The notes: generated from the sequence alone by a model not told the origin. DNA of 64,000 nt from Dysidea avara (GCF_963678975.1 NC_089273.1:4675788-4739787), one strand, 5' to 3'; shown: positions 44,991 to 57,271, counted from the first letter of the stretch. Translations and numbers: made by a program.

Positions 44991-45240
44991 GGTTCATTAC
45001 TGCTGGACCTTCAACATACACTGGATTTTAGGTTGAACTTGTGACAGTTGAAGTTGGCTGTCTTAGCCATTTCATGCCAGTGACCAGTACAAAATTTAGC
45101 AATGTATATCATCTACCAAAGAGTACAATACATTGCATACTTCAGAAGGCAGTTCGTGCTGCCATCTCCTGTTCGTGCAAGATATTTAACTCATGGGCTT
45201 CAGCATTATGGGATGCAGTCGATTTGCTGAACTGTTGATA
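44991..45240 (+). pseudogene. LINE-type endonuclease tail, copy 2 (3' part)
   Basis: Only the end is present: from about 44999 CWTFNIH and then VTVEVGCLGHFMPVTSTKFS-like sequence, YHLPKSTIHCILQKAVRAAI, SCSCKIFNSWAS and a stop. It is joined directly to the BEL/Pao fossil, unlike copies 3 and 4. Confidence 0.5.
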
Positions 45241-45399
45241 AACTGATAGCAGCTATGTAGATCATTTAGGGGTGTAGTCACCGAGCAGATTATAACTAGT
45301 ATTTTTTGATCTGACGCTATGTCATGTCAAAGTTTTTCTGACATGATATTACCGTGTATTAAAATGTAATTGCAAAGCAGAAGTATTTGAAACATGCCA

Positions 45400-46190
45400 A
45401 GCTATATAGTGGGAACTTGGGGATCCCATCCCCTCAGAAATTTTTGGATTTTCAATGCATGGAGATTACTTAGTATTTTGAAACCCAAAACTCCTTCAGC
45501 AGCCATGCACTGCATCATAAAACATAATAGCTTGGAGTGCTATGCCAGAATGATGCTAGAATGGTAGGTGAAACTATGGAACTTAATTCCATGAAGATAG
45601 ATCGATATTGCCTAATACAATAGAGCACTCAAATACATTGTACATATACTGTAGCTTCTTAGATTGATATGTACTCTCTACTTGAACAGTCACTTTGTAG
45701 TGGAATACTCTAATAGAGCATTCACTGATTAAAAGTTTTCAAGATTATTGTAAGAAATGTTGCTAACTTAGGGCCATAATGCAAGCAGAATGGGAACACT
45801 GAAGAGCATAACAGGTGGAAATTTTTGGGAAATTCCTAAAATCATTTTTTGAGCAAAATTTTGAGATTTTTTGACTCAGGACTATGTATACAGACTCTAA
45901 TGAATGTATATAATTAACGTTATGATGAATTGATAATGCAATGTTTTGTGACATGTTTTATAATCTGTAGCAACTCACAATTATCAATCTGAAGTGTTGT
46001 TGAAGAGTCACTGTGCACGGTGATAGTTTCATAAATTCTTTATGGATTTCTGATTGAATAGAAAGGTGAATTATAGAGTGATATAACATATCCGTGGTAA
46101 GTAGACAGTTGACTACTTAAGATATGACTTGAAATAGCTATTGGGGGGCCATGGCAACCCCCCTCCCAGCCCCCCACTTCCTATGCTTAT
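45400..46190. mobile_element. Patchwork of worn MITE ends
   Basis: GGGGATCCCATCCCCTCAGA near 45420, a CTCTAATAGAGCATTCACT motif at about 45710, TAGGGCCATAATGCAAGCAG with GAGCATAACAGG at 45770-45815 (worn relative of the 55543 element) and GGGGGGCCATGGCAACCCCC with CCCCACTTCCTATG at 46142-46186 (end like that of 29256). Boundaries cannot be fixed. Confidence 0.45.
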
Positions 46191-46371
46191 GCTTGTGTAC
46201 TACTTAAAGAACATTCTCTTAAATTATAAGAAACCATTTACTTGAGTAGTTTTATGGGCAATGGACTGTACGTGATTGTTCCATGAAAACTTACTGTTAG
46301 TTAATACTCCAAGATGTTTGGTGGTTGACTGATTAAGAATTCCTTAATAGGAGATTCTATAAAATTACATA

Positions 46372-46620
46372 TGTGACTGGGCCTGCGAAAATAGGGCATG
46401 TGGGCACATGATTTTCCTACTTTTTCAAACTTCTATCACTCGCAACTTTTAATGCCATTATGCTATGGGAACGTAATTTTCAGCTCTTAGTAAGCATTCA
46501 AGTGGCTTTATAATGCAAGTCACAGAATGTAAATATTCTGTTTCAATACTGAGATATGACCTGTAGTGTGACAGGGTGTAGTTTGTGCCCACATGCCCTG
46601 TTTTCACAGGTGTGATCACA
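46372..46620. mobile_element. Family A MITE, TA-flanked
   Basis: 249 bp, TGTGACTGGGCCTGCGAAAA TAGGGCATGTGGGCAC to GTGCCCACATGCCCTGTTTT CACAGGTGTGATCACA, with TA on both sides. The orientation of the interior is reversed relative to 50613-50863. Non-coding. Confidence 0.85.
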
Positions 46621-47089
46621 TATAATAATTACAATGTGTGCTCATTTATTTATATTATGAAGAAATTCACATTTTCAAGTGTTTGCCATTTAAGGTGGTG
46701 TATACAGGAAGCCTATCTAATAGGAAGCCTATCTAATAGGAAGCCGTATGAAAACAAGCTATAATGTCACCACAAGAAATTCTAGGTGAAGTTTTCTTCA
46801 AACTTGACATGTTAATTTAACATAGTTAAGCTATCAAACTAAAATTATGATACACACACAAGCTATGTAACTTAAAGCTGTTTTGTAATAGATCACACTA
46901 TTTTGTACTTGTGTCACCACACTGTATGATCAAGCTCTGGCTCTGTTAATCCGTTATTGTTTAGTGAGTAATATAGTGTGTATTGTAATATTTTGACTAT
47001 ATCGTGACGTTGATGCTCTGACCAAGATACTGTAGATTTGTTGTTTTGTAACCCTCCCCAATACTGTGACATGTTTTTAATGGTACATG
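46621..47089. other. Non-coding spacer; nothing recognised
   Basis: AT-rich. A short tandem duplication (AGGAAGCCTATCTAAT twice, about 46706-46741) is the only structure noted. Confidence 0.4.
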
Positions 47090-47640
47090 TCAAGACAAAC
47101 TAGTTCATTGATAGATCATTTATTTTCTGTTTTTTCTTACAGCAATCCAGGATGAAGGAATAGGCAAGTTGTAATGAACAGATTTCATAAGGCATACCAG
47201 GCCCATGTAATACACATCTGTGGAAAGATGGAGGAATCAGAACTAATGCAGCACTATGGAATAGTTTAGTTACAGTATATCACATTATATTGATTAGTTA
47301 AATCACAGGTAGAATCACTGCAACAATTTGATGTGAAGACATAGTCAATGACTGTAGGAACTAATGATTCTGAATGATACACTTTTGAGATGATAGAGAT
47401 TTAAGGTGTGTAATGTGGTAACTGACGTAAAAGCATGGTTGGAAATGGTAAAAAAGAAATGGCTATACTTTAATTCTTTAGGAAACTACAAGGCAATTAA
47501 TTGCAACTGAAAGAATAGATGCAGGAGATGTCAAGAAACACCACAGTAGCCTGTGTGGCCTGGATAACACACTTATTGCAACAAAATCAAACTCTGCTTC
47601 ACATAAATTCACATTTGACACAATCCACTCCTCAGCCTTA
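47090..47640 (+). mobile_element. BEL/Pao fossil, copy 3 (gag fragment)
   Basis: Matches the gag start and the zinc-knuckle side of copy 1, with a large internal loss, and runs at about 47630 straight into the middle of the NML block. Broken. Confidence 0.55.
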
Positions 47641-48040
47641 TTATTACACCAATAAACTGTTGGAATGGTGTAAACAACTTTGTGGTAAGGTAGTAACATG
47701 GATGATAGCACTTGAATATTATTAGTTCATTAGCACTTCTCAGAACTAGTTATGTGATAATATTTAATATCCATACAGTTCCAACAGTCACTAACAGACA
47801 TACACATACTGTTGACTGTAGTCTAGTTTAGTGGTCTATTGAACATTACAAGTTCATTATTGTTTGAACCCGAGTTTGAATCCCTTGTATTTTTTTTTCA
47901 CAAATATGGGCAGTGTTGCCATCCTGTTTGAAAGTGTGTAAACTGATTTTCTCTGCCTAACTGTAACACTGCTCACTTGTTACTCTTTGCAATCATTATT
48001 TATAAACCAAAGACCTGGCAAAGCTAGAGTGAATGTTCCT
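47641..48040. repeat. NML block, middle and right parts
   Basis: Begins in the middle part (CACCAATAAACTGTTGGAAT, TTTGTGGTAAGGTAGT) and continues to the right end. Its tRNA-like region (A-box-like 47824-47834, B-box-like 47873-47883) has an anticodon-arm-like TGAAC-ATTACAA-GTTCA. Confidence 0.65.
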
Positions 48041-48059
48041 GATTGTGCCTGAAAGCTAA

Positions 48060-48355
48060 ACTGAATAAATAGACTTAAGAATGAAGGCAGGTAATGACTG
48101 CAGCCCACACATGAGATTACAGGCTCCTTAGTGGCTGATATGCAGCAAAATCAACGTAGAAAACATCTGGCTAAGCTTATCAGGCCATCCACCAGTACAC
48201 CACTGATTGTTGCCAAGCCATGTCCTTCATTCCAGCTCACCACACCACCTGGAAAAAAGCCTTGAGTATGCTAAGGATCAAAACTAATAGTAAGATAGTG
48301 TTGCTATCCACTACCAGTGTTAGTTTTATTTTGCTGATGCATCGGTTTTAACAAG
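48060..48355. mobile_element. Partial TGTGAC-type long element
   Basis: AGGCTCCTTAGTGGCTGATA, ATCAGGCCATCCACCAGTAC and TATCCACTACCAGTGTTAGT match the interior of 42061-42722; both termini are missing. Confidence 0.6.
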
Positions 48356-48359
48356 TTAA

Positions 48360-49910
48360 TTTAGATGCAGCATGCTACTGAACGAACTACTAGTTAAGTT
48401 ATATCACAGGCAGAATCACTGCAACAATTTGGTGTCAAGATACAGTCAATGATTGAAGGAGCTGATGATTCTGAATGAGACACTTTTGAGATGATAGAGA
48501 TATAGATATGAGAAGGTAGCACCTTTGAAATGCTATTTATAGAACAGCTGCCAATTCACCAGCTACTGTACAAGTCTCGGATTCTGGAACAAAACACCCT
48601 GTTCTTGAATCTGCACCCACCAGTCGACTCCCTAAGCTTGATTCGCTGAAATTGTTTCAAGATCTGCTTTGATGGCAAACATTTTTGGACTCCTTTTAAG
48701 CTGAAGTTATTGATGAGCTTTGTAGTTTGTACTGGTATTGAAAGAGAGATTAAAATCCATGGATTAGAGTCTGGGTGAGAAAGCTGTAATAATCTAGTCA
48801 ATCAAAATTTTCTTCACAGGTGTATTTAGGGTCAGTCAGGACTGCCAACGAGAGAGAACAAAGTACATAGTGAGTGGAAAACCAACCTGTGCGTATTGTA
48901 AGAGTCCACATAGTGCTGTGTACTGTAATGTGGAAACTGATGCAAAAGCATAGTCAGAAATGGTAAAGAAGAAATGGCTATGCTTTAAGTCTTTAGGAAA
49001 CTACAAGGCTATAAATCGCAACTCAAAGAATAGATACAGGGGATGTCAATAAAAAGCACCACAGTAGCCTGTGTGGCATGGATAACACACCTATTTCAGC
49101 AAAATCACACTCTACACAGAACAATCCGTATATCCCCTCAGACATTGAGGAGTACATTGAACCCATCACTGACTTTTGTTCTAATCCAGCCAATCACTGG
49201 CCTAACCACAACCATACAGTCTCTGATCAGTAACTGAGATTCTAGCTCAGCATGCCTTTTGAAAACTGATGTAGCCTTTGTTAAAGCTGGCAACCACAAG
49301 CTATCCATGCATTTGATGAAGGGGCCCAATGTTCATTTGTAGCACAAACTTTAGCCAACAAAATCGATTTGTGTCCCCATTGCAGAGAAACTTTAAATGT
49401 ATTATATTTTTATGATGAAACTACCTCTAAATACCAATAAGAATCATGCTGGAAACAGATATCAATTTCAGCATCTGTGATACTGCAGATAACAGCACCT
49501 GTTCAGAACTTAGTCACCTCAGCTTTACATAGCCTTCCTCAACTCATTTGTGCCATAAAGTTGGCCCACCATGTAGGATCTGCAGTAGATTTCACTGCTG
49601 TTGGGAGATATTGAGCAACCATGGAAACATGTTCAACTGCCATGGAATTCAAGCTTGTCAGTGTCACTCCTAACACAGTCAGAACCCCATGTTGCTCATG
49701 TGTACATAACCCTAGCACTCAATCTCTGAGCCACCGCATCTTACGCTATCTCAATCACCACTTCCCACACTTTTAGAACATGATTTCAACTGAACCATTC
49801 ATTATAACCTATCAGAGGGAACAGATAAGGATAGATACTATGTAGTTCAGACCAATCCATCCCTTAATTCCTCCCATCCATTCAGTCAGTCTGTGAGTAT
49901 CAAAAATGAG
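48360..49910 (+). mobile_element. BEL/Pao fossil, copy 4 (gag-protease part)
   Basis: The longest copy beside copy 1, in the same order: gag segment, zinc knuckles (about 48890-49110) and the DUF1758-like protease side (to about 49890), then the NML block. Polymerase and integrase are not seen. Broken in many places. Confidence 0.65.
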
Positions 49911-50499
49911 CCCTTGCTATAAAGCTGGGACACCAACCAGTTTGTTTGTTAAGTTCATAGCATTGCATCTGTGTGGAAGACCTAAATGCTGTTACCATAT
50001 GTACATATGAATGTTTTGAGCTATAGCTGTACTCCACATAAATATAAATTATCATTATATGAATATTATGATGGTGGTTTAAAAGGATATTCCAAGAAGA
50101 AGATGTTACTATTTTATGAATAAAGTGTGGAATGTTGTAAACAACTTTGTGGTAAGCTGGTTACATGGATGATAGCACTTGAACATTATTTATTAGTCCA
50201 TTAGCACTTCCTCAGAACTAGTTATGTAATATTATTTAATATCCATACAATTCCCTAACAGCTAGACCTAAACACAATGTTGACTGTAGTCTAGTTTATC
50301 AGTCTATTGAACAGTATGAGTTCAGTGTTGTTTGAATTCTTATATGTTTTCACAAAATATGGGCTGCTTTACCTTCCTGTTTGAAAGTGTGTAAACTGAT
50401 TTTCTATGGCTAACTGTAACACTGCTCACTTGTTACTCTTTACAAACATTATAAACCAAAGAGCTAGCAAAGCTAGCACTGTGAAAAAAGAGGGATATA

Positions 50500-51050
50500 A
50501 GATGGTATTTCCAGTGGCTTATTGAATACAAAAAAGCTTGATATAACCTGTATTATGTTTACAATCTCATGTAAGACTTTAGTTAATGTGTTAAACATAC
50601 TGAAACCATATATGTGACCGGGCCTGCGAAAACAGGGCATGTGGGCACAAACTACACCCCGTAACACTACAGATCATATCTCAGTGTTGGAACGGAATAT
50701 TTCCAATCTGCAACTTGCAGCATAAAGCCAATTAAATGCTGAGTGAGAGCTGAAAATTGTATTGCTATAGCATTATAATATAAAAAGTTATGAATGATGG
50801 AAGTTTGAAAAAGTAGGCAAAAATCATGTGCCCACCTGCCCTATTTTCGCAGGCCCAGTCACATATGTGATGGTATAGTATGGGCGTTATACTAGATATA
50901 AGCTATTTCAGGTAATGTGGTAAATAAACTGAAACCATACATGTAATAGTATAGTATGCATTATACTAAAGTATAATTATGAGTATAATACAGGATTTAT
51001 ATTAAGGCTCATTTGTATTCAATAAGCCACTGGAAATACCTACCCTTTTC
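50500..51050. mobile_element. Larger inverted-repeat element hosting the family A MITE
   Basis: GGTATTTCCAGTGGCTTATT GAATACAAA at about 50505 and TTTGTATTCAATAAGCCACT GGAAATACC at about 51016 are inverted copies. Between them are GTATAGTATGGGCGTTATAC words and the MITE at 50613-50863. The NML-to-downstream junction in the sister unit (about 54230) lacks it, so it is an insertion in unit A. Confidence 0.65.
50613..50863. mobile_element. Family A MITE, TA-flanked
   Basis: 251 bp, TGTGACCGGGCCTGCGAAAA CAGGGCATGTGGGCAC to GTGCCCACCTGCCCTATTTT CGCAGGCCCAGTCACA, with TA on both sides. Very similar to 7235-7485. It lies inside a larger palindrome: flanking ATTTCCAGTGGCTTATTGAA (about 50508-50527) and its inverse (about 51021-51040). 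Confidence 0.9.
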
Positions 51051-51450
51051 AGTGTAGAGTGAATGTGCAGGGTACTGAAAGATTGTCGGTGATGCTATTA
51101 TGTTACATACTGTAATTGCATAGTGTAAGACCTCTGTCAACCTGTGCTATTTTACAGAATTGTAGAGAAGACATACAGATGTATTAGCAGTGTTAACAGT
51201 GCACAGTGCTTGTATTGGACATTATTTTTGATAATGAACTACTCTAAAGGTTTTGTGCGGTTTTTGTGAAACATTGTGGAAGTTTTATATCTTGTGGTGA
51301 ATGACATTAATTTATAAAACACTTCTTTGGTATAAAATAAAAAAACTTGATTCCAGTAGACCAATCCAGTAGTTTAGTCTACTGTGTGTGTGGTGGGTTT
51401 ATCACTATTATATGTGGTGCCATTGGAATGCAAACATTGCTGACAAGAGT

Positions 51451-51570
51451 ACAAGAAAGGTCACCTATACCTGCAGATATACTAGTGAATATTTAGTCCT
51501 TAGTTTATTCTATACCCTTGACCTGAAATGTCTACTAGTATATCTGCAGCAGTAGGCAACCTCCCTTGTT
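51451..51570. mobile_element. Palindromic short MITE, copy b
   Basis: ACAAGAAAGGTCACCTATAC CTGCAGATATACTAGT and its inverse ACTAGTATATCTGCAGCAGT AGGCAACCTCCCTTGT. Part of tandem unit A. Confidence 0.75.
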
Positions 51571-52984
51571 TCCCTACTTTTTTCTATGATCCCTAATCAA
51601 GCGTATCTTTTCCTTAGACTTGTTTGTTTACTTTATGTAGCATTATTATGTCTGGTGAACCCGTGTATAGTGCATCAAAAGAAAGGATGGCACCAGAGTT
51701 AATTTTTCGTCTGAACATGTGCTTACTATCATTTATTGACTAGAAAGTTAAGTGGTCATTGTGTTTCACTTTCAGCTATGTTCAGCCCGTTACACAGTGC
51801 TACAAATGAAGAACAGCCTCTGAAATCAATCCAGCCACCATGAAAAATATGGATGATTTGCTTACCCCAACTGAGTCAAAAATGAAGTGGCCATTACACT
51901 TTGCTTTCACCTATTTTCATCCCAGCATTACAAACAAAGACACCTCTGCAATCAATCCACTCTTCATAGAAAATACAGACCATTTTCATTAAAATAGGGA
52001 GCCATGTATCGCGCTACCTTGAATTTAATACCTTCAACTGTCAACAAAAATAAATAGGCACAAAGGAGGACAAATGTCAGTCCATGATGCATGTGTTTTA
52101 TGTACTGTGGTATGCCAAAAGGCACATCTAGGGACAAAGTGACATCAAACAGTGCGAAAATCTAACCGTAGCATTAACTATTATCATGTTACACTTTACT
52201 GAAGGTAGGCAGGTAGTTAATCAGTCAGTAAAAATCCAATTTTTGTTTATAATTCTTTAGCTACCTATTGGAAGCATTTTGGGCAGGTAATTTTGGAAGC
52301 GGGCAATTTTAATAGGCTCTTTTGGGCTTAGTGATACCTAATCAATACTGCCAAGGTACCATACTGTGATATTCTTGGCCAGAAAATCCCAAACCTTCAT
52401 GATCTCTAATATACATTACTACTGTACTGTATGACAACTAGCAACAAGAGTATTGTCAACTTTTGTTGTTAGAAAGTGTAATAATAAACTATTAGGCTGA
52501 GAACCGGCTGTGATAAAATTACCAACACCATGAATCTGACTCGCGTATTAGTCCATTATGTACCCTTTGTCACTCTACTTAGAATACAACCAACCATGTT
52601 ATAACTGGTTGTTCAATTACACTTTCCATCCTGACTCCATTTTGCAGGTTTTGTTCAGGACTTTAAAAAGGATTTACCACCTTTATAGATGTGTTGTGAC
52701 CTTAAGTGTGATTCAGTAAAGTGTTGCTACAGTTTCTGATTTCCAGGAAAAAGTGTGGGCAAAAGTACTGAGCATTCTATTGTAAAACTTTCCCTAAGCA
52801 TGTAGATATACTGTAGTCACTGGGACACAAATATGTTATGAACGTTTACCCACTGACTCATCAATAATCTAACTTTCAGTACGATTCCCTCACAATAGTA
52901 TTTTAAAATTTTTCCTAGCTTACATAGAGCACATACAGTTTTTGCCCTCAAAAAATGGTGTCTTATTATGTGCACATGATTTTG

Positions 52985-53460
52985 TAGAATGCCATATCCT
53001 AGGTCGCAATGTGTCTATGCTGACCTTCCTGGCTACCAGGCAAGTGTTAGTCCCCAAGTACTATCCCACTAATATCACGTCTACCCTAATCAGATCTGAT
53101 CTCATGCTAGTTTCCACAGATTCCATCATGCTATTGGACCTCTCTGTGGTTACTAATACTGAACATCATCTTTTGGCTGCAAGGAACTGTAAAAAACATT
53201 GCTATGGTTCATTACTGCTGGATCTTCAACATGCTGGACGCCTGGATTTTAGGTTGAACTTTTATGACAGTTGAAGTTGACTGTCTAGCGATTTCATGAC
53301 AGTGACCATTACAAAACTTAGTAATGCATGTCATATACCAAACAGTACAATACATTGCATACTTCAGAAGGCAGCTCGTGCTACTATCTTCTGTTCGAAC
53401 AAGATGTTTAACTCACGGACTTCAGCATCATGGGATGTAGTCAATTTGTTGAACTGTTGA
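52985..53460 (+). pseudogene. LINE-type endonuclease tail, copy 3
   Basis: Same protein segment as 39725-40190: CHILG, YADLPGY in the neighbouring frame, then SDLMLVSTDSIMLLDLSVVT, TNTEHHLLAARNCKKHCYGS and LLLDLQHAGR. The later part (TVEV..LAIS region) is in another frame. It shares most of its differences from copy 1 with copy 4, as expected from the tandem duplication. Confidence 0.5.
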
Positions 53461-54620
53461 TAAACTGATAGCAGCTATGTAGATCACTTAGGGATGTGGT
53501 GATTGAGTAGATTATAACTGGTGTTTGTTGATCTGACACTATGTCAGGTCAAACTCTATCTAACATGATGTTACATTGTATTAAAATGCAATTGCAAAGC
53601 AGATTAGATGGGAGGAAGAGATAGCTTGCTTCAAATTACATAGTATCCATCCTTACACTGTATCACATGCTATGTGGTGAGCACTTGCTACAAAGCTGGG
53701 ACATCAACCAGCTTGTTTGTTAAGTTCATAGAATTGTACCTGTGTGGAAGACCCAAATCCTATTACCATGCATGTGAATGTTGTTAGCTACTCTATCTAT
53801 GGCTGCACTACACAAAAATATATCACTATATGAATAATATGATGGTGGTCCAAAAAGGATATCCCAGGAAGAAGTGGGTACTCAACCTTATTATTACACC
53901 AACAAACTGTTGAACTGTAGTAAACAACTTTGTGGTAAGGTAGTTACATGGATGATAGCACTTGAATATTATTTATAAGTCCATTAGCACTTCCTCAGAA
54001 CTAGTTATGTAATATTATTTAATATCCACACAACTTCAACAGTCACTAGTTTAGTTTATCCATCTATTCAACAGTATGAGTTCAGTTTTGAATTCTTATA
54101 TGTCTTCACAAAATATGGGCTGCCTTACCTTCCTGTTTGAAAGTGTGTAAACTGATTTTCTATGGCTAACTGTAACACTGCTCACTTTTTACTCTTTACA
54201 AACATTATAAACCAAAAAGCTAGCAAAGCTAGAGTGAAAGTTCAGGGTACTGAAAGGGTGTTGGTGATGGTATTATGTTACATACTGTAATTACATAGTG
54301 TAAGACCTCTGTCAACATATTTTACAGAATTGTAGAGAAGACATACAGATGTATTAGCAGTGTTAACAGTGCACAGTGCTTGTATTGGACATTATTTTCG
54401 ATAATGAACTACTCTAAAGGTTTTGTGTGGTTTTTGTGAAACATTGTGGAAGTTTTATATCTTGTGGTGAATGACATTAATTTATAAAACACTTCTTTGG
54501 TATAAAAGAAAAAAACTTGATTCCAGTAGACCAATCCAGTAGTTTAGTCTACTGTGTGTGTGGTGGGTTTATCACTGTTATATGTGGTGCCATTGGAATG
54601 CAAACATTGCTGACAAGAGT

Positions 54621-54740
54621 ACAAGAAAGGTCACCTATACCTGCAGATATACTAGTGAATATTTAGTCCTTAGTTTATTCTATACCCTTGACCTGAAATG
54701 TCTACTAGTATATCTTCAGGAGTAGGCAACCTCCCTTGTT
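54621..54740. mobile_element. Palindromic short MITE, copy c
   Basis: Unit B counterpart of 51451-51570, differing at a few bases. Confidence 0.75.
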
Positions 54741-55542
54741 TCCCTACTTTTTTCTATGATCCCTAATCAAGCGTATCTTTCCTTAGACTTGTTTGTTTAC
54801 TTTATGTAGCATTATTATGTCTGGTGAACCCATGCATAGTGCATCAAAAGAAAGGATGGCACCAGAGTTAATTTTTCGTCTGAACATGTGCTTACTATCA
54901 ATTATTGACTAGAAAGTGAAGTGGTCATTGTGTTTCACTTTCAGCTATGTTCAGCCAGTTACACAGTGCTACAAATGAAGAACAGCCTCTGAAATCAATC
55001 CAGCCACCATGAAAAATATGGATGATTTGCTTACCCCAACTGAGTCAAAAATGAAGTGGCCATTACACTTTGCTTTCACCTATTTTCATCCCAGCATTAC
55101 AAACGAAGACACCTCTGCAATCAATCCACTCTTCATAGAAAATACAGACCATTCTCATTAAAATAGGGAGCCATGTATCGCGCTACCTTGAATTTAATGC
55201 CTTCAACTGTCAACAAAAATAAATAGGCACAAAGGAGGACAAAGGTCAGTCCATGATGCATGTGTTTTATGTACTGTGATATGCCAAAAGGCACATCTAG
55301 GGACAAAGTGACATCAAACAGTGAGAAAATCTAACCGTAGCATTAATTATTATCATGTTACACTTTACTGAAGGTAGGCAGGTAGTTAATCAGTCAGTAA
55401 AAATCCAATTTTTGTTTATAATACTTTAGCTACCTATTGGAAGCATTTTGGAAGCAGGCAATTTTGAAAGGCTCTTTTGGGCTTGGTGATACCTAATCAA
55501 TACTGCCAATGTACCATACTGTGATATTCTTGGCCAGAAAAT

Positions 55543-55975
55543 TAGGGACCTGCCGATTATGCTGGCATAATAATGAGCATAATAGGTGCCTGAAAGCATT
55601 GAGCATAATGCTAGCATAATAGGCAGAATGCATATGCATTACCATGAATTCTTGCTTATCAAAATGCAAATCACAGAAAAAGATCGATATACTCTAATAG
55701 AACAGTCAGAGAATAGTCAGACAGCTGACTGTTCTATTAGAATATATCGATCTTTTCTGTGACATGCATTTTGCCAAGCAAGGATTTAGAGTCTGTGCTT
55801 CAGCAACTTACTGTTTATCATAAAGTGCATATTTACTAGAAAAACATGGGAATTGAGGCATAATTTGAGCATAATAGATAAATATTGAGCATTAATTTAA
55901 GCACAATAGGCTAAATTTTGAGCAGTGCAGCATAGCATAATAGGTAAAATAATGAGCATAATCGGCGGGTCCCTA
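55543..55975. mobile_element. hAT-like MITE with 8-bp duplication and empty site
   Basis: 433 bp with ends TAGGGACCTGCCGATTATG and, inverted, TAGGGACCCGCCGATTATG. Perfect 8-bp target duplication CAGAAAAT (55535-55542 and 55976-55983); the sister unit has the single empty copy at 52380-52387. The centre is an almost perfect hairpin of about 100 bp (about 55665-55770) containing GATCGATATACTCTAATAGA and its inverse. GAGCATAATAGG words fill the flanks. It inserted after the tandem duplication. Confidence 0.95.
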
Positions 55976-56576
55976 CAGAAAATCCCAAACCGTCATGATC
56001 TCTAATATACATTACTACTGTACTGTATGACAACTAGCAACAAGAGTATTGTCAACTTTTGTTGTTAGAAAGTGTAATAATAAACCATTAGGTTGAGAAC
56101 CGGCTGTGATAAAATTACCAACACCATGAATCTGACTCGCGTATTAGTCCATTATGTACCCTTTGTCACTCTACTCAGAATACAACCAACCATGTTATAA
56201 CTGGTTGTTCAATTACACTTTCCATCCTGACTCCATTTTGCAGGTTTTGTTCAGGACTTTAAAAAGGATTTACCACCTTTATAGATGTGTTGTGACCTTA
56301 AGTGTGATTCAGTAAAGTGTTGCTAAGGCTTCTGATTTCAAGGAAAAAGTGTGGGCAAAAGTATTGAGCATTCTATTGTAAAACATTCCCTAAGCAGATA
56401 TACTGTAGTCACTGGGACACAAATATGTTATGAACTTTTACCTACTAATTCATCAATAATCTAACTTTCAGTATGATTCCCTCACAATAGCATTTTAAAA
56501 TTTTTCCTAGCTTACATAGAGCACATACAGTTTTTGCCCTCAAAGAATGGTGTCTTATTATGCGCACATGATTTTG

Positions 56577-57052
56577 TAGGATGCCATATCCTAGGTCGCA
56601 ATGTATCTATGCTGACCTTCCTGGCTACCAGGCAAGTGTTAGTCCCCAAGTACTATCCCACTAATATCACATCTACCCTAAGCAGACCTGATCTCATGCT
56701 AGTTTCCACAGATTCCATCATGCTATTGGACCTCTCTGTGGTTACTAATACTGAACAGCATCTTTTGGCTGCAAGGAACTGTAAAAAAACATTGCTATGG
56801 TTCATTACTGCTGGATCTTCAACATGCTGGAAGCCTGGATTTTAGGTTGAACTTGTGACAGTTGAAGTTGGCTGTCTAGCGATTTCATGACAGTGACCAT
56901 TACAAAACTTAGTAATGCATGTCATGTACCAAAGAGTACAATACATTTGCATACTTCAGAAGGCAGCTTGTGCTGCCATCTTCTGTTCGTACAAGCTTTT
57001 TAACTCACAGACTTCAGCGTCATGGGATATAGTCAATTTGTTGAACTGTTGA
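56577..57052 (+). pseudogene. LINE-type endonuclease tail, copy 4
   Basis: Unit B copy: SRPDLMLVSTDSIMLLDLSV, VTNTEQHLLAARNCKK, and after a one-base length change in the A run, the LLDLQHAG.. part in another frame. RPD is kept here while unit A reads SD. Confidence 0.5.
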
Positions 57053-57271
57053 TAAACTGATAGCAGCTATGTAGATCATTTAGGGGTGTGGTGACCGAGC
57101 AGATTATAACTAGTATTTGTTATCTGACACTATGTCAGGTCAAACTTTATCTGACATGATGTTACATTGTATTAAAATGCAATTGCAAAGCAGATTAGAT
57201 GGGAGGAAGAGATAGCTTGCTTCAAACTACATAGTATCCATCCTTACACTGTATCACATGCTATGTGGTGA

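Larger units (their letters stand above)
49911..53680. repeat. Tandem unit A (NML block plus downstream segment)
   Basis: NML block (49911-50470), a MITE-bearing interruption (50471-51045), then a segment to 53680 that is repeated almost base for base at 54231-57271. It includes the short palindromic MITE, a non-coding stretch and the endonuclease tail. The next NML block starts at 53681. Confidence 0.8.
53681..57271. repeat. Tandem unit B
   Basis: NML block (53681-54230) plus the segment 54231-57271. Corresponding points in A and B are 3170 bp apart (for example 51361 and 54531) before, and about 3592 bp apart after, the 433-bp MITE at 55543-55975. Most 60-base stretches compared by eye differ at zero to three positions, so the duplication is recent. 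Confidence 0.85.

Noticed and set aside
39755-56845. MLTFLATRQ frames taken as complete small genes
   Set aside because: The start lies out of frame with the YADLPGY part of a larger LINE-type protein; they are fragments of the endonuclease tail, not genes.
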